Shown here: positions 24,433 through 35,564 of the stretch, piece after piece
Layout of the letters: each line of letters starts with the position of its first letter
Position numbering within the stretch: position 1 is the stretch's first letter
Assembly: GCA_964057225.1 (NCBI GenBank)
Contig: OZ059899.1
Location: 13,772,501 to 13,836,500 of the forward strand
Direction: 5' to 3'
Length of the DNA: 64,000 bases
DNA from: Auanema rhodensis
Taxonomy: Eukaryota; Nematoda; Chromadorea; Rhabditida; Rhabditidae
Notes under the pieces: generated by a model
Databases searched by the model: none
Told to the model about the DNA's origin: nothing
Seen by the model: the letters and a program-made list of their open reading frames with translations, nothing else
Program-made: the position numbers and the translations under genes

Positions 24433-26429
24433 ATGCTTCTCTTGGGCTTACTATATTTGGTAGATATTGCTATCGGACTATCAGCTATATGTTTCGGATC
24501 CATAAACATTAGACTGCCAGTACGATATTTGTACATTCAAATACAAGAAAACAATCAAAACTCTACCAGTTCCATAGGTAAACTGGATTATACCATTCAA
24601 GGAAATGATTGTCGGTCAGCTTATTTTCTTTATCTTTTTTAATATTTCGAAAATTCAGATTTAATTCTGAATTAATAGATCGCGAAGACGGCAGTTATGT
24701 CCTTCGATTTCGAGAATTGAACTTTTGTGAAAATATCCAGCTCGACCTAAGCTTCAAAGGAATACAGCTGTGCTCATCGCCCATGATCATCCAAAATGGT
24801 TTAATATTTTTATTGAATTTCATATATGGTTCAACTTAAGATGTAAAAGACGGATGTAATTGCCCGCTTGAGCACAATGACTGGATCGCAAAAGCCAAGT
24901 GTGATAAGGAGGATCAGGTTATGTTGTACATTGTATTATTTGACCAAAAAATGTTATAGATTGAAGAATCATTAAAATCTTTTCAATCTATCAACTTTAC
25001 TAAAGTTCTTGAGCGCAGCCAAAGTCTTTGGGGACAACCAATGCATGCTAGAGCTTTTGCCTTTTGCCATTATCAAATCATATCAAATCAGGCAAGATAA
25101 GAAGCTTTCTGAACACCTAGTAATTTTCCCAGATATACCGAAAATGCTATGGAGAATATGTGGGTTTTCATACTTTTGTGGATAAAGCACTTGCTTCCAT
25201 CCTCTCTATCACCGACTTACCTAATACTGAATTCATATTCAACTTAGGAGATTATCCTTTAGCAAGCAAAGATTTGGAGGATGTAACGAATAGAGATACT
25301 AACGGTTGAAAGTTTAACTAACTTATTCAGAAAATACCTGTAATCAGTTGGTGTGGCTCAAAAGATTACAATGATTTAGTTGTTCCGACATATTTTCTTG
25401 CTGAGTATCATATCAATCAAAACATCCAAAGTAACTCTATTCACTCAATAGGAGTTCCCAGTATTAACTGGCTCAACAAATCTTCAAAAGTGGTCTTTCG
25501 TGGAAGAGATTCCAATCAAGTTTTACTTTAAATGACCAACTGAAAACAAATGTTTAATTTTAAGCTTCGTATTGAATTGGCAAGCAAGTCATTAAAACAG
25601 CCGGATATATTAGATGTTGGCATAACTACGTACTTCTTTTACCATGACGACTCAAATCCGCCAACTAAAACGAGAATAGAATTCAATGATTTTTTTAAAG
25701 CAAGTTCAATCAATATTTTCCTACTTGCACGACGTTCTGTTTCAGTTTCGATACATTTTATCCATAGATGGAACTGTAGCAGCTTATAGACTTCCTCTTC
25801 TCTTAGCGGGCAATTCCATAATATTGAAATCAGATTCAAAATATTTTGAGCATTTTTATTCAAAACTTACACCTTTCAAGCATTATGTTCCATTCAATTC
25901 TAAAAATTTTGACAACGTTATATCAACACTTCGCTCTTTAGATCATGAGAAGGTAAGTCAGTTGACTACAGCAAATAAGTTGAAAGAATCTTTCAGATTT
26001 TGAAAGAAATGAAACAATTCAACATTGATCATTTGCAGAGTAAAAACTTTTATTGTTACTACATCCAGCTGTTGAAGGTAAGAGAAATTCAAACATTTCG
26101 ATACAAAATAAGAAAAAATACGATAACGATGGAAATGATTAGAAATTTTGAATGACAACAATAAGAACAATAACTCAGAACCCATTATGCTTAATGAAAA
26201 AATAAATAATACCTTCGATTCGAAAGTATAGTCCCCGGTTTAACCCAGCCTTACAAAAGGAAAGAATTGGCAAAAAGAAAAGATGCCCACTAAATACAGA
26301 AACAAACTTTTATGATTACAGGAATATACTGCAAAGCTGGAACATCCTCCAAAAAAGCCATCGCACGGATTGGAGCTACTGACAAGTACTAAAGTCTGCA
26401 AATGCAAATATAAGAAATCAGAGTTATGA
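24433..26429 (+). CDS. Protein O-glucosyltransferase, KDELC/POGLUT2-3-like, ER-retained
   Basis: Exons 24433-24614, 24659-24798, 24841-24917, 24960-25091, 25133-25282, 25331-25519, 25565-25699, 25746-25952, 25997-26077 and 26322-26429 give about 466 aa. There is an N-terminal signal peptide (MLLLGLLYLVDIAIGLSA), then a filamin-type Ig domain, then a CAP10 glycosyltransferase domain with NLGDYPL, SWCGSKDYND, VVFRGRDS and IDGTVAAYRLPLLL blocks. The last residues are KKSEL, a variant of the KDEL ER-retrieval signal. The family adds glucose (or xylose) to Ser in EGF modules, for example of Notch, in the ER. Introns 4 (25092-25132) and 7 (25700-25745) begin GC instead of GT. The 3' end is 30 bp from the convergent TMED gene. 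Confidence 0.93.
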
Positions 26430-26459
26430 TGATGTTCCATTACCTCAGCTACTATTGTT

Positions 26460-27406
26460 TTAATATCTTGATCTCTTATCAGAAAAAAAAGATCGGAGCA
26501 GTAATACCTGAATTATGTACAATTTATTGGCAAGAATAAGTAATAAAAACATAAAACTTTGAAAACTATAACAATAAGATTAACAAATACAGGCACTATT
26601 CACATAATACTTCAATCATATCTTCTATATACAGTACCTGAGCAATTCCAAGCAATACAATTACGGCAGTTTGTCCCAAACTCCAAAGTAAAACTCTTTC
26701 GTTTAATTGTTCAGCACGTTTACGGCCAGTAGCTTCACGAAGACGGTGATGTGTTTGGTAATCATCAACCTACAATTCTTTTAAGTTAACCGTCAATATT
26801 GAATCAGTTAACTTACCGCACGCAACTTATCTCCGATTGATACCACAGACCCTTCGATAAGGCTGACAGCACTATTTCCAGAAGCAAGCGGCTTCACATT
26901 AGATTTGTCTCCGGCCTAAAAGTTGAGAATTAAAAATTAAAACCACAAAAAATTAAACCTGCCAGTCCATGTATACAATCTTATGGGAGAAGGTGGAAAA
27001 TTCATTAGAGAAACAAGCCTTATAGGTTCCTTCTGTCTGAATAATAAAAGAGTAAACTCATCTAAACTATTTAAAAAACCTGTGATTTCCAATTAAAACT
27101 GTCATATTGTTTTTTAATATCTTTGTAAAGAACATTTCCAGAAGGATCTTCAAGAGTCATATCAACATCATATTGACCCCCAGTTACAACCTAAAGGATA
27201 AGCATTGTTGTATCATAAAGTTTAAAAAAAGAGCTAAACAAGATAATAAACCATATGAAAATAATAAAACTAACTTGAAATTCGATGATGTTATCAACTC
27301 CAGCTTTGATATCCTCATAAAAACATTGTACAGAATTATCGGGTAATTCAAAGGTTAGTTCAATCGCGCTGACAGAACATATAAGGGCTAGAAGTACTAC
27401 ATACAT
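26460..27406 (-). CDS. p24 / TMED cargo receptor, gamma (TMED3/7) type
   Basis: Minus-strand exons are 27406-27275, 27190-27080, 27036-26959, 26915-26817, 26769-26638, 26507-26460; about 199 aa. Layout: signal peptide (1-14), GOLD domain with Cys at about residues 28 and 90, coiled-coil stretch ([20 protein letters not shown]), one transmembrane helix and the cytosolic tail [13 protein letters not shown]. The tail has the FF COPII signal and a basic COPI-type end. The RLREA...RAEQLN...SLGQ pattern and the [12 protein letters not shown] tail are characteristic of the gamma subfamily. These proteins cycle between ER and Golgi in COPI/COPII vesicles. The ATG lies immediately after a TTTCAG acceptor. 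Confidence 0.93.
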
Positions 27407-27817
27407 CTGAAATTCAATAATTTTAAATAATAGTTAAATACTGAATTTATTTTTAAAAAATGCATCAAAATTATGTTTGTCTTTTGTATATATCATAAAC
27501 ACCGCAAAAGCATTTGATGAGTTGTTTACACAAATTATGTGTCAGCTAATTCAGTTGACGTAAACAAGGTTTGAATTTGTTTTGTTACGGTACTTCGTTT
27601 TCTTGGATTGAATTCAAGCTTAAATAAAGTATTTCTCTAAATTAATATTGATTAATTTATTGTTAATATGCTTCAGCTGTATATAAAACGCGTATTGAAC
27701 GGAGGAAGACATAAAAAAAGCAAATAGGTTTTTTGTAAGTTACTATGGTTTCAAACGAAGAAAAAAGCTCAACCATGTTCCCTAGTTACTCTTATTTCAG
27801 TTAGTGTAGTCATAAGT
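27407..27817. other. Divergent promoter region between TMED (-) and mucin-receptor (+) genes
   Basis: About 410 nt. A TTATTTCAG acceptor at 27792-27800 precedes the receptor ATG by 17 nt. No other element is recognised. Confidence 0.5.
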
Positions 27818-30800
27818 ATGATCACCAGCTTGATTATAATACTCATATTATTTAATCATACTACTTGTCAAGTTTATCGTTGTAAGCAAATCGGAACTGG
27901 TTTTTCTCGAAGAGCATGTGCTCCAACTACGACTACTGTAAAGCCAACTACTACTACCAAAGCTCCAACTACTAAGACGACTACTGTAAAACCAACCACT
28001 AGTACTACTACTAAAGCTCCAACTACTAGTACGACAACTGTAAAACCAACCACTAGTACTACTACTAAAGCTCCAACCACTAGTACTACTACTAAGGCTC
28101 CAACCACTAGTACTACTACTAAAGCTCCAACCACTAGTACTACTACTAAAGCTCCAACTACAAGTACGACTACTGTAAAACCAACTACAAGTACGACTAC
28201 AGCGAAACCAACTACTACTACTACTAAAGCTCCAACTACTAGTACGACTACAAAAAAACCAACAACTAGTACTACCATCAAAGTTCCAACTACTAGTAAT
28301 ACTAGTACAGTATCACCAGCTACTAATACTACTACGGTACCAGCAACTACTAGTACTACTACTGTATCACCAGCTACTAATACTACTACAGTATCACCAA
28401 CTACTAGTAATACTACGGTAACACCAACTACTAGTAATACTATAACAACACCAACTATTAGTACTACTACCAATGCTCGAACAACTACAATATATAAGAA
28501 ACATCCTCACAAAACAAAATCTACAAAGCAAAATAATTTAATAACTTCTTCACCTCCTGATAACTCAACAGATCAAACCTACGACTATGTTGAACTATCG
28601 ACAGAAGAAGTCAACAGTACTGAAGAATTAACTGAGCACTGGTCAACGAACACGGAAAATCCTGAATGGAAAAATAGTGATGAAACAGCATTTAGCGAAG
28701 TTACAAGTAGTGAAGATACAAGTACTGCTTTCAATACCGCTACTACCCAACTTGATGAGACAACTACTGTAGGACAACACTCAACAACTATTCATACATT
28801 ATCTGAACCACCAACTTCTGCTAGGAACAAATCTACAAGTAAAACAATAATTCCAGAGCATTCAAGGCCAACGGTGAAAAACACATTATCTCAAAAGAAT
28901 ACCACTCTCTCTTCGTCTACAACCCCTGAAGTGAATGCAAGTTCGACCTCGCCAAGAAGATATCCTTCTACAAGCGAAAAGACCAGCACATCTACTACAA
29001 CCACTATAAACGATTCAACGGAAACTGGAACTGTTACTCCTCATCAGTTAACAAAAGGTGAGAATATTTCAACAACAACGGAAAACACAACGGAAGAAAC
29101 AACAACAATAACAGAAAATGCAGCAGAAGAAGCATCAACGACAACAGATGAAACATCAACAGTAACTGAAAACGCAGAAGAAGAAATATCAACGACAACA
29201 GAAAATACAGCAGAAGAAGCATCAACGACAACAGAAAATACAACAGATGAAACATCAACAGTAACTGAAAACGCAGAAGAAGAAACATCAACAACAACAA
29301 CAACAGAAAATACAACATTAACCGGAGGATCTATATCGACAGCCAACTCTACAGTTATAACAACATCAACAGGAGCAATATCTACAACATCAGAAACACC
29401 AACACCAGCACCGAGAATGTCAACAAAGCCAACTAAAGATATACCATTATCTAATACGGACGAAGTTACTACAAGTTATAGTACAAGAATATCACCATCA
29501 GTCTCGAATACAAATAAAACAAAACCATCTTCCATTAACTCTACAACACAATCAGCAGGTATAAAATAAAATAAAATAATATTCGATATTTTGATTCAAT
29601 TTAGTTGATGAAACCACAACTTTTACAAGTACTGATGACATTTCCACTTCTTCTCCGATAGTGAGCACCACCAAACGTACTACAACAGGTAAATCATTAT
29701 GATTATGCTGATGAGTTCAAATATCTCACGTAAGATTTTTCATTTTTGCATACAACTTCACGTTATTCGGTTGTTCATGAAATCAAAAGTCTTACTATTT
29801 CAATTTAATTATTTTAGAACCACCTTCTGAATGTTTATTACCATGTTTGGATGGATATCACGAAGGAGCAGAATTCTGTTATATCGAAGGTTTAATATGA
29901 TCAAGAAGTACTGTTGTTTAAAAAAATGTATTTTAGTTCCAGCCAAGAATATTCGAAAGTATACTCTTGCTTTAGCTTATTGCCATCAGATTCCTGATGC
30001 TGATATGATAGATGAATATGATATTATGCGCAATGTGAATCTTTTTAAAAAACTAAAGTAAAACTTTTCTTCAAATTTGCTAATTTAAAATTATTTTTTT
30101 AAGCGATCTACTTGGGCATAAATTATATTTTCTCAATGAATATGGATCAAAAAGTATAAAACAGGATAAAATGTACGAATTTATAAATATATAATAGTTA
30201 TAAAAACTATAAAAACTTTTCTGTTTAGAGTACGTCTCGTTGATTTCAATGAAGCTACACGATTCTATGTGCCTGTTAATAAAACTGTTTCCATAGATGC
30301 GGAAATTTCAAATGTTAATGCCATTTGTCGTAAGCCAAGTATTATATTATTATATTTAATCATTTGAATCATTATCATTTCAAGAACATTGTGAAAAGCC
30401 AACTTGTCGTTTATCAACATATTATGCTGATTTAAAAGATATTTTGAACGTCGGAGATAATATTATCTTGAAAGCTGGTGAAGATAGAACTTTGAATTGC
30501 AAAGAGCCAAGTACTGATACTATTAATGCTTACTGTGGAAGTAGAGGACAAATTGTACCGCATTCTTCACTTGTTGTATGCAATGTGCCATTGGGTAAGA
30601 TCGGTCTCGGCTCTTCAAAATATATTCATTCACTGTTTTTAGATGAAGGAAATGAAACAGAAGTAGTTCTACCTGATAATCAAAATATTCGTAAAAGCTG
30701 TGACGATTGTTTTGACGGTGGGACTGCTAGTTGTGAAGCAGAAGATGACGGTTATGTATGCAATTGTAAAACTGGCTGGACAGTAAGCTCCAAATCATCT

Positions 30801-33547
30801 TCTGTCTTTAAAATATTTTCACTTATTGCCAGAAGTTCACATGCTGGAAAGCTCCAAATTTTTGTACCAAAGATTCATGTGAACATGGTGAATGCGTAAG
30901 TTTGATTGATAAGGTTCTAAACAGTAAATTGTACTTCTATTGGATTTATTGTTTTCAGTATTCATGTATATGTTATGAAGGATATGGAGGTAGTAGATGT
31001 GAAATTTTAAAAAATAAGCGAGAGTCTGTATGATTTTTTGAAAATTTTCAATAATTATTTTTACTGTTAAGCTATTTTCTACAAACGAATTGATAGCTTT
31101 AGCCAGTGGTGGTGTCACTAGTGCAACTTTTCTTCAAAAATTCATCAAATTCCGCATTGTTTCTGGAGATGTTGGGGAGGTTAGCACCAAATACAGTAAT
31201 ATGACTAATATCGTGATTGTTTCAGGATCCTCAAGAAGTTTACATCGGTCTTCGATCACTAGCATTTACAATAGGAACAACAATGCTATCATTCTTTGGT
31301 CATCCACAAGTAATGAACATTGATCCAGCAGGCTGTCGATTCTATAATTGGTTAACATATTTTTGTTTCTTGTTGTGTAAGTTCAAATATTCATTACAAA
31401 TTATCTTTATTCTTTAATTTAAGGTCAAACTATGATTTTGAATGAAGCTATTAATATGTGTACTACTATGAATGGTATTAATCGTAATGAATGGCAATAT
31501 GATATTAAAAAACAAAAAAAATCATGGCTATCATACAAGGTTTTAAGCTCATATCTATACTAATCATAAAACTCTTGTTTAAGATGCGAATCGGATTACC
31601 ATTCCTATTTACTGCTATTTCTATTTGTTTCATCTTTGCTAGTTCATGGGATCATGTAAGTCCTAGAATGAGATACTCAACTTATTCGTTACTTGTTCAG
31701 ATACCTTCAACATGGACATGTGTAGGAGTTTATACTGAAGGAAGAACATCTATTTGGCTTCCTTACCTTTACTTGAATATCATGTGTTTGGTTGGATCAT
31801 TATGCTTTGCAGAATGTGCTGTTCATATTTTAAAGTAAAATAATTATTCAAAAATGAACAATTTATCTTAATTTTAGACATTCACCAACTGGTTTATTGA
31901 ATTCCTATCATTATTATGATATGATAAATCCCTTATGTGGAGACAAAATTCGAAAAGTATTTTAAAGTTTTACCTAGATTAAACTGTTTTCAAATTATTC
32001 AGGTTGTCAGGAATTTGCCATTTGTGTTCATCAATCCTATATTGATCTTCTTCTATTTCTTATTTTTTTCATTAGATGCACATGATCCAAATAAGTATAT
32101 CTCATGGTATGTAAGCTGCTTAATTTTCTTGAAACAAGAACATTCTTAGGCTATATCTGGTCACCAGTTGCTTATACAATGTCTCAGTTATTGCTCAACT
32201 TATATTGACTTCTCCGGCGGTGATCACATATCATATCTTTATCTCAGAAATCGGTTATATTTCAGGTTTATGATCTTGTTTTGCAATTCTTAATGCGTTT
32301 CTTTTCCTTTTCTTGGTTCCCTTCTCACACTCCTGTTACATTCTTGACGAAAAATGAATTAGAAGAAAGAGCTCGCCATAAGAAATCAGGTAAAATATAA
32401 TTCCATTCAAGTAATTCTTCATTTTATTCGCAGAAGATCTACCTTACAATCATCCCGCTTCTCCTTGCTATATTCCCCAAGAGATAAGACATATTGTGAA
32501 ACGAAGACTAACTATCTCATATATCAAGCATAGACTTGAAGAATCATTAAGTCCCGAAGATGCTGTATATGTATTGAAATCCTATTTTGAGCAACCCAAC
32601 AAAAATCTATTTTAGAAAGTTATTGGCGAGGAAATAAAAAATGATTTTATATTCTCCTCAATACCTGAATCTAAACATATGGAAGATATAGTGAGGACAT
32701 GGGCGAATTCTATGTTAAAGAAAGATACGATTACCCTTGATACTCTGAGAGATCCAACTAAGCTTACAAACGAAAGGGTAAAGAAATCATTTACAATGTC
32801 TCAGAGATTCTTTTTTTCAGTTTCATTGCCGAGCTCTGGAAGCTCTTCGCTATGGAGAGGACTATAAGAGAACGTCAACAGCTACGCACACAAAGGTTTT
32901 TTTCTCTTATGATCTGGAGATCTCAACAAAAATTCAGACTGAACTTCATCATATTTTAAAAGTTTTGAGCTACCGCCCCTTAATCACAGGACCATTCATA
33001 AAGTTACCTTACAACTTAGGAAATCGGCCTTGTCAAATGTATTTTACTTTAAAACCGGCTCCACGCACTAGATACGAAGTTTCTGCTACAGCATTTCCAT
33101 CAAGTTCACAACATATATTTCAGCTTCCATCCATGCGATTAAAATTTGAACAAGCTTTGAGCAAGGCTAGCGAGCCATATGAAGTATTTACACTTTCATT
33201 GCATTTTAAATAAAATATTCCAGTCGAGTAATGATAGCACAAGCCCTGATGAACAGCAGATTGTCGAACCTGAGCCTTTCCTCGATTCATCCCAACCTGG
33301 GTAAACAACTTCAATGAATGTATAAGCGAATGAACATTGCAATTTTTAGATTTATTGGGCCATTAGTTAAATCAGATATCAGAAATATACCGGGTGCAAG
33401 GAAATACTTGGAATTGGAAGCCTTTGAACAGTACTCTCATAAACAATTTGATTCAATTAATTAAAAAATTATAGATATGGTAAAGAAGAGCTAAGTAGAC
33501 TTGAAGATCATGCAGATTATTTTGAAAGCATCAAAATAAATGGCTAA
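27818..33547 (+). CDS. Mucin-like, EGF-containing receptor with a class B/adhesion-GPCR-like transmembrane core
   Basis: 25 exons, about 1,504 aa: 27818-29558, 29605-29688, 29818-29889, 29937-30057, 30104-30172, 30229-30329, 30385-30594, 30643-30782, 30833-30895, 30959-31027, 31072-31179, 31226-31376, 31424-31539, 31584-31655, 31701-31834, 31878-31956, 32003-32106, 32150-32219, 32266-32389, 32434-32564, 32616-32777, 32821-33183, 33224-33300, 33350-33430, 33475-33547. Signal peptide, then Thr-rich mucin repeats (about 36-230), further Ser/Thr and acidic repeats to about 570, Cys-rich segment, EGF modules (about 815-890, with CICYEGYGGSRCE), then six clear hydrophobic helices (about 930-1230). 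Cys before the putative TM3 (AGCRFYNWL) and in loop 2 (TWTCVG) match the class B/adhesion-GPCR disulfide. TM1 is weak. The tail is about 250 aa. Ligand and role are unknown. Confidence 0.75.
27924..28490 (+). repeat. Coding Thr/Pro mucin repeats
   Basis: Tandem 10-codon units, consensus TTTKAPTTST alternating with TTTVKPTTST, later decaying to TTTVSPATN. At DNA level this is an ACT/ACC-rich array. Dense O-glycosylation is expected. The reverse strand is open across it only because of the codon composition. Confidence 0.9.
29064..29310 (+). repeat. Coding acidic Ser/Thr repeats (TTEN..EE type)
   Basis: A second repeat family in the same protein: units of about 11-14 codons like TTENTAEEA, STTTDETSTVTENAEEE. 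It is separate in sequence from the upstream Thr/Pro units. Confidence 0.85.
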
Positions 33548-34289
33548 TCAGGCATTAACCAAATGCTTATTCAATGAACTCAACCAGTAATTTATTATTA
33601 ATATTACAATTATTAAATGTTTACAACTAAATGGGAATATGATATATATATATAAAAAATTGGAATGAAGTAACAATTTAATATTCAAAATCTTATAATT
33701 TACTCTAAACAAAATAGATAAAAACAACACAATGCGTGTATTGATTTGTAACAGACTATGCAGCAAACAAGTTTCATTTTTATTTTCGTAACTTGTAGAA
33801 CGGTTGCATATTGTATAAAGCTCAAAATATCTACTCAAGAAAATTGAATAATTATAATAATTATGTTATAACATATATTCTCTTAAAATATTTTAAATGT
33901 TTTTTGTGAAACAGGAAACACGTCATGCACAAACTTTTAGTCAGTACTGGTGTTTTAGCCGTGAATAAACATTCATTGAACTTAAACCTTGTTTATAATC
34001 ATTGAAATAAATATTATTACATTGGAAACTTAAATTATTATTCTTTTTAAAAAAATATCTTAAATATATCTAAACCTCTTGTACGTCTATCGACAAAATT
34101 CAATTCAAATAACTCATTATATTTATATATATATATATGCGTTATAACCTAATTGCGGTTTATTTTTAGAAAGTGTAATTTTTACTTTTCAATTGTGCAT
34201 GATAATGTACTTGATATACTTGATAATTTCACAAAACTCTATTGGTTCAACGATGTCACATGTGAACCTTGTTTTCAGAGAATTCTATC
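33548..34289. other. Intergenic, AT-rich, no gene seen
   Basis: 3' flank of the mucin receptor and 5' flank of the KGD4-like gene. It ends in a TTTTCAG acceptor at about 34272-34278, 12 nt before the next ATG. Confidence 0.6.
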
Positions 34290-35186
34290 ATGTTTCCAAC
34301 AGTTGCAGCTCGTAGTATAGGAACTACAACGTAATATAATTATCGTGTTGTGCTTGTGCTTGGAATTATTTTTTAGTTTTCCATTCTCATATCTAAATTT
34401 GATACCATTAACATCTTTTTTAATCGCTAAACTGTCACAGCTGTTCATTAGCATAATTTCGTTCATACAAAATTTGAAATTTATTTTTATTTTTTTTTAG
34501 ATCTGATCTCACTTGGTTCTCTCGGTTTTGTGCTTTAATTGGTTTCCGATCTTCAAGATCAAAACCTGCACCGGTGTCAACCAATTCAGGTCAAGTTCCT
34601 CAACAGGCATCTTCTGAAAAGACCATGTTTACATCTTCAGCTAACATGGTATATTCTTTAATTTACTTTAAAAAATATATATTAAATTCTAAAGGTTGCT
34701 GCCAGAATTCCAATGATCAAATTTGTGGGTGCTCGCCTTCCTCGTCCTAACTTCAACAGGTTTGGAACAAATTTTGAAATCTTTAAAATGTTTCTTACTT
34801 AGAAATGCTCTCCCTTCTATTCCCATCAGCGGAGCTTCCTCTGGAGGTTAGGCTATTCCATTGATTCTATGCTTCAATATATGCGTTTAGCACCAATAGC
34901 TGCAGCTAAGCCAACATCTATTGGCCCAGTTGGTAAAATTCCTCGTGGCCAAGGAATATCAGAGTCTCAACTTCCATTGCGATTCCAACGCTCACCCATC
35001 AGTCAGGAAGAATGCGACCTTATCAATGTATGTTTAAAATTTGTAATATCTTAGCAACATACTAATTTTACTGCATATGTTGTTGCCATGGTTACATTTT
35101 GCGGTCTCTATATACTTTAATGGGCGTGTCGGGTTCTATAGAGTGCGCTATATAGAATTTCTTTTCAGAATGGAGGTGTTCTATGA
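34290..35186 (+). CDS. KGD4/MRPS36-like subunit of the mitochondrial 2-oxoglutarate dehydrogenase complex
   Basis: Six exons: 34290-34330, 34501-34648, 34695-34759, 34803-34846, 34891-35027, 35169-35186; about 150 aa. The N-terminus is rich in Arg, Ser and Thr and lacks acid residues at first, as in a mitochondrial targeting peptide. The short motif RIPMIKFVGARLPRP matches the family's PLIRFPDRR region. The C-terminus LPLRFQRSPISQEECDLINNGG matches the LPxxYRR...SxEExxxIxxGG end of KGD4. KGD4 recruits the E3 subunit to the E1-E2 core of 2-oxoglutarate dehydrogenase; it was earlier named as a mitoribosomal protein. The last coding exon is only 18 nt. The CCP1-like gene starts 378 bp downstream on the same strand. 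Confidence 0.8.
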
Positions 35187-35273
35187 AAGAGCCTAAGTTA
35201 GGAGGCTAACCCATTTCGATTTACTACTAGTACGACTGTAGAATTATGTATGAACGTTTAACGAACGTCATGT

Positions 35274-35279
35274 AATAAA
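35274..35279 (+). promoter_or_regulatory. Poly(A) signal AATAAA for the KGD4-like gene
   Basis: AATAAA, 88 nt after the stop codon, in the 378-bp gap before the carboxypeptidase start. Confidence 0.7.
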
Positions 35280-35564
35280 CGATTTTCAATCAATATTTTT
35301 TCTTTTAGTTTCTACCTATCAAATCTGGTTCTTGTCCTTTTTCTTTCTTTTACAATTTACTCACAATATATCAAATACATAAATGTAATTCAGAATGGAA
35401 TAAATAATTTGAAAGTATATTTGACTACAAAAGGAAATATATTACAAGTAGTGGAAGGGAGGTATTCAATACAGTTCAACAGTCTTTAATAAATAGAATT
35501 TTTTTCAAAAGTATATCAGGTTTGTCTTCTTCATTTTTAAAACATCCTGCAATTATTGTTAAGA

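Noticed and set aside
27874-28473. 199-codon minus-strand open frame rich in Val and Leu
   Set aside because: It is the reverse complement of the ACT/ACC codon array of the mucin domain; its composition follows from the repeat, and it has no start context or domain.
29034-29346. Two overlapping minus-strand open frames (Leu-rich and Val/Ser-rich)
   Set aside because: Same reason: shadows of the acidic Ser/Thr coding repeats of the receptor.
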